In this document: positions 53,644 to 54,734 of the stretch, in pieces
Layout: every line of letters begins with the position of its first letter
Numbering within the stretch: position 1 is the first letter of the stretch
Source: Desulfocapsa sulfexigens
GTDB taxonomy: Bacteria; Desulfobacterota; Desulfobulbia; Desulfobulbales; Desulfocapsaceae
DNA length: 54,734 bases
Assembly: GCA_015662865.1 (NCBI GenBank)
Contig: DQTH01000302.1
Location: 1-54,734, forward strand
Reading direction: 5' to 3'
The notes under the pieces: generated by a model
What the model saw: the letters and a program-made list of their open reading frames with translations, nothing else
What the model was told of the DNA's origin: nothing
Databases searched by the model: none
Position numbers and translations under genes: made by a program

Positions 53644-54273
53644 TTACTTGCTAAAAAGCTTCAGAAGACTCTGTTTTGCTCCTGGTACCGGCCCTTTCAC
53701 GAGGATAAGGTTTTCATCACCTCGAACATCTACAACAAGTACATTTTTCTTCAGCACAGTGTCATTACCCATTCGACCGGGCAGTTTCTTACCTTTAACA
53801 ACCCTGGCCGGCCAGGCACTACAACCAATAGATCCTGGTGCACGATGAAACTTGGAACCATGTCCTCCCGGGCCACCACGAAAACCATGACGTTTCATAA
53901 CACCTTGGAAACCTTTACCTTTAGAAGTTCCCTGCACATCTATGATATCGCCTACTTTAAAGATCTCATCAAGACAGATATCCTGTCCTGCTTCAAAGTC
54001 TCCAGGATTAGTAACCCTGAACTCTCTGATATTATAAAAACCTTCAGAGCCAGCTTTGTTAAAATGTCCGGCAAGTGGTTTTGTCACTCTTTTTGCTTTC
54101 TTCATACCAAAACCGACCTGGATAGCATTATAGCCATCCTTATCGTCAAGTTTGACCTGAAGCACCTTACAGGGGCCAGCTTCTATAACAGTGACGGGAA
54201 TAACTGCACCCATCTCGTTATATACACGGGTCATACCAATTTTCTTACCTAATAAGCCCATTGTCTTCGGCAT
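53644..54273 (-). CDS. rplC: 50S ribosomal protein L3
   Basis: 209 aa. GLLGKKIGMTRVYNEMGAVIPVTVIEAGPC, FQGVMKRHGFRGGPGGHGS and the central-extension GSIGCSAWPARVVKGKKLPGRMG reach toward the peptidyl-transferase centre. AGG at 8 nt supports the first ATG. It lies 48 bp after rpsJ. Confidence 0.98.
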   Translation of the reverse strand: MPKTMGLLGKKIGMTRVYNEMGAVIPVTVIEAGPCKVLQVKLDDKDGYNAIQVGFGMKKAKRVTKPLAGHFNKAGSEGFYNIREFRVTNPGDFEAGQDICLDEIFKVGDIIDVQGTSKGKGFQGVMKRHGFRGGPGGHGSKFHRAPGSIGCSAWPARVVKGKKLPGRMGNDTVLKKNVLVVDVRGDENLILVKGPVPGAKQSLLKLFSK

Positions 54274-54321
54274 AATTATTACCTATACATCTTCAAATTA
54301 AGCGATAAATAAAAAAAATCG

Positions 54322-54636
54322 CTATGGCAGTTTAATCTCTACATCAACACCGGCAGACAACTCAAGTTTCATCAGCAAATCGATGGTCTGCTGAGTGGGC
54401 TCAAGGATGTCGATCAGGCGACGATGGGTTCTCATCTCGAACTGCTCACGGGATTTTTTATCAACATGCGGTGACCGGAGGACACAGAACTTGTTAATAG
54501 ATGTTGGCAGAGGAATCGGACCTGCAACAGCAGCTCCTGTCCGACGTGCAGTCTCAACAATCTCGTGAGTAGACAGATCAAGAAGTTTGTGATCATAAGC
54601 CTTGAGGCGAATACGAATTTTATCTGTAGGTATCAT
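54322..54636 (-). CDS. rpsJ: 30S ribosomal protein S10 / NusE
   Basis: 104 aa: [40 protein letters not shown] and [23 protein letters not shown]. It is part of the 30S head and, with NusB, of rRNA antitermination complexes. Its AAGGA ribosome site overlaps the tuf stop codon, so the two are cotranscribed. Confidence 0.98.
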   Translation of the reverse strand: MIPTDKIRIRLKAYDHKLLDLSTHEIVETARRTGAAVAGPIPLPTSINKFCVLRSPHVDKKSREQFEMRTHRRLIDILEPTQQTIDLLMKLELSAGVDVEIKLP

Positions 54637-54644
54637 GATCTTCC

Positions 54645-54734
54645 TTATTCGATAATTTCACTGATAACGCCGGCACCTACTGTTCGGCCACCCTCGCGGA
54701 TTGCAAAACGAAGACCAACATCCATGGCAATCGG
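54645..54734 (-). CDS. tuf: Elongation factor Tu, C-terminal end (partial)
   Basis: Last 29 codons and stop of EF-Tu domain [19 protein letters not shown] then [13 protein letters not shown]. The gene runs off the right edge of the window. Its stop is 8 bp before rpsJ, the usual str-S10 junction. Confidence 0.96.
   Translation of the reverse strand, partial: PIAMDVGLRFAIREGGRTVGAGVISEIIE

Noticed and set aside
1-54734. CRISPR array, prophage or integrase-bounded island
   Set aside because: No regularly spaced direct repeats, cas genes, integrase or phage structural genes are visible; the tRNA-Arg at the left edge has no duplicated 3' end in the window that I could see.

Overview
The window looks like a chromosomal segment of an anaerobic Gram-negative bacterium, most likely a deltaproteobacterium (Desulfobacterota, perhaps the Desulfobulbales). 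That assignment is inferred from gene content, not from a search. The evidence is LptG and CdsA (outer-membrane and phospholipid biogenesis), a RACo/AcsV-like corrinoid activator, a 2-hydroxyacyl-CoA-dehydratase-type activase, a ferredoxin-nitroreductase, the non-mevalonate enzymes Dxr and IspG, and a Rel/ProS/IspG/TsaB/RseP/Dxr/CdsA/UppS order. No prophage, full IS element or CRISPR array was seen.

Region 1 (1-5.7 kb, minus): a tRNA-Arg(CCU), two overlapping ADP-glucose pyrophosphorylase paralogues, a DHH phosphoesterase and a RACo-like ASKHA ATPase. Region 2 (5.8-8.9 kb, plus): a cluster of palindromes, then crcB, lptG and a translationally linked pair of short HgdB-like and HgdC-like proteins. 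Region 3 (9-12.1 kb, minus): a DUF4388-type protein, a protein built of four related repeats, and a Cache-HAMP membrane sensor with no output domain. Region 4 (12.6-18.9 kb, minus): a carboxylate/amino-acid uptake module made of a periplasmic binding protein, a DAACS symporter and a 93-residue protein. It ends in a strong terminator, has a good sigma-54 promoter match in front, and is preceded by a DctB/DctD-like two-component system. Region 5 (19-25.1 kb): KtrAB potassium uptake, a ferredoxin-nitroreductase divergent from a frameshifted DUF362 gene, an FKBP isomerase with a previously uncalled 41-residue Cys/Lys-rich peptide behind it, an Smr protein, and a Phd-type antitoxin gene broken by a stop codon.

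Region 6 (25.1-38.2 kb, minus) reads rpsB-tsf-pyrH-frr-uppS-cdsA-dxr-rseP-tsaB-ispG-proS-rel, a housekeeping superoperon with many 4-bp overlaps. The rel product has a degenerate hydrolase site. Region 7 (38.4-39.2 kb) is a YkgJ-type cysteine-cluster gene. Region 8 (39.2-54.7 kb, minus) is the complete S10-spc-alpha ribosomal cluster from tuf (partial) to rplQ, closed by a textbook terminator. It includes rpmJ, which is too short for the ORF track.

The least explained items are: the HgdB/HgdC-like mini-pair; the sensor plus four-repeat protein; two copies of a 174-193 bp mobile-looking element with exact 8-bp target duplications, one of them inserted between rpsB and tsf; a palindromic repeat family; and a terminator-like hairpin inside the spc operon between rpsE and rpmD.
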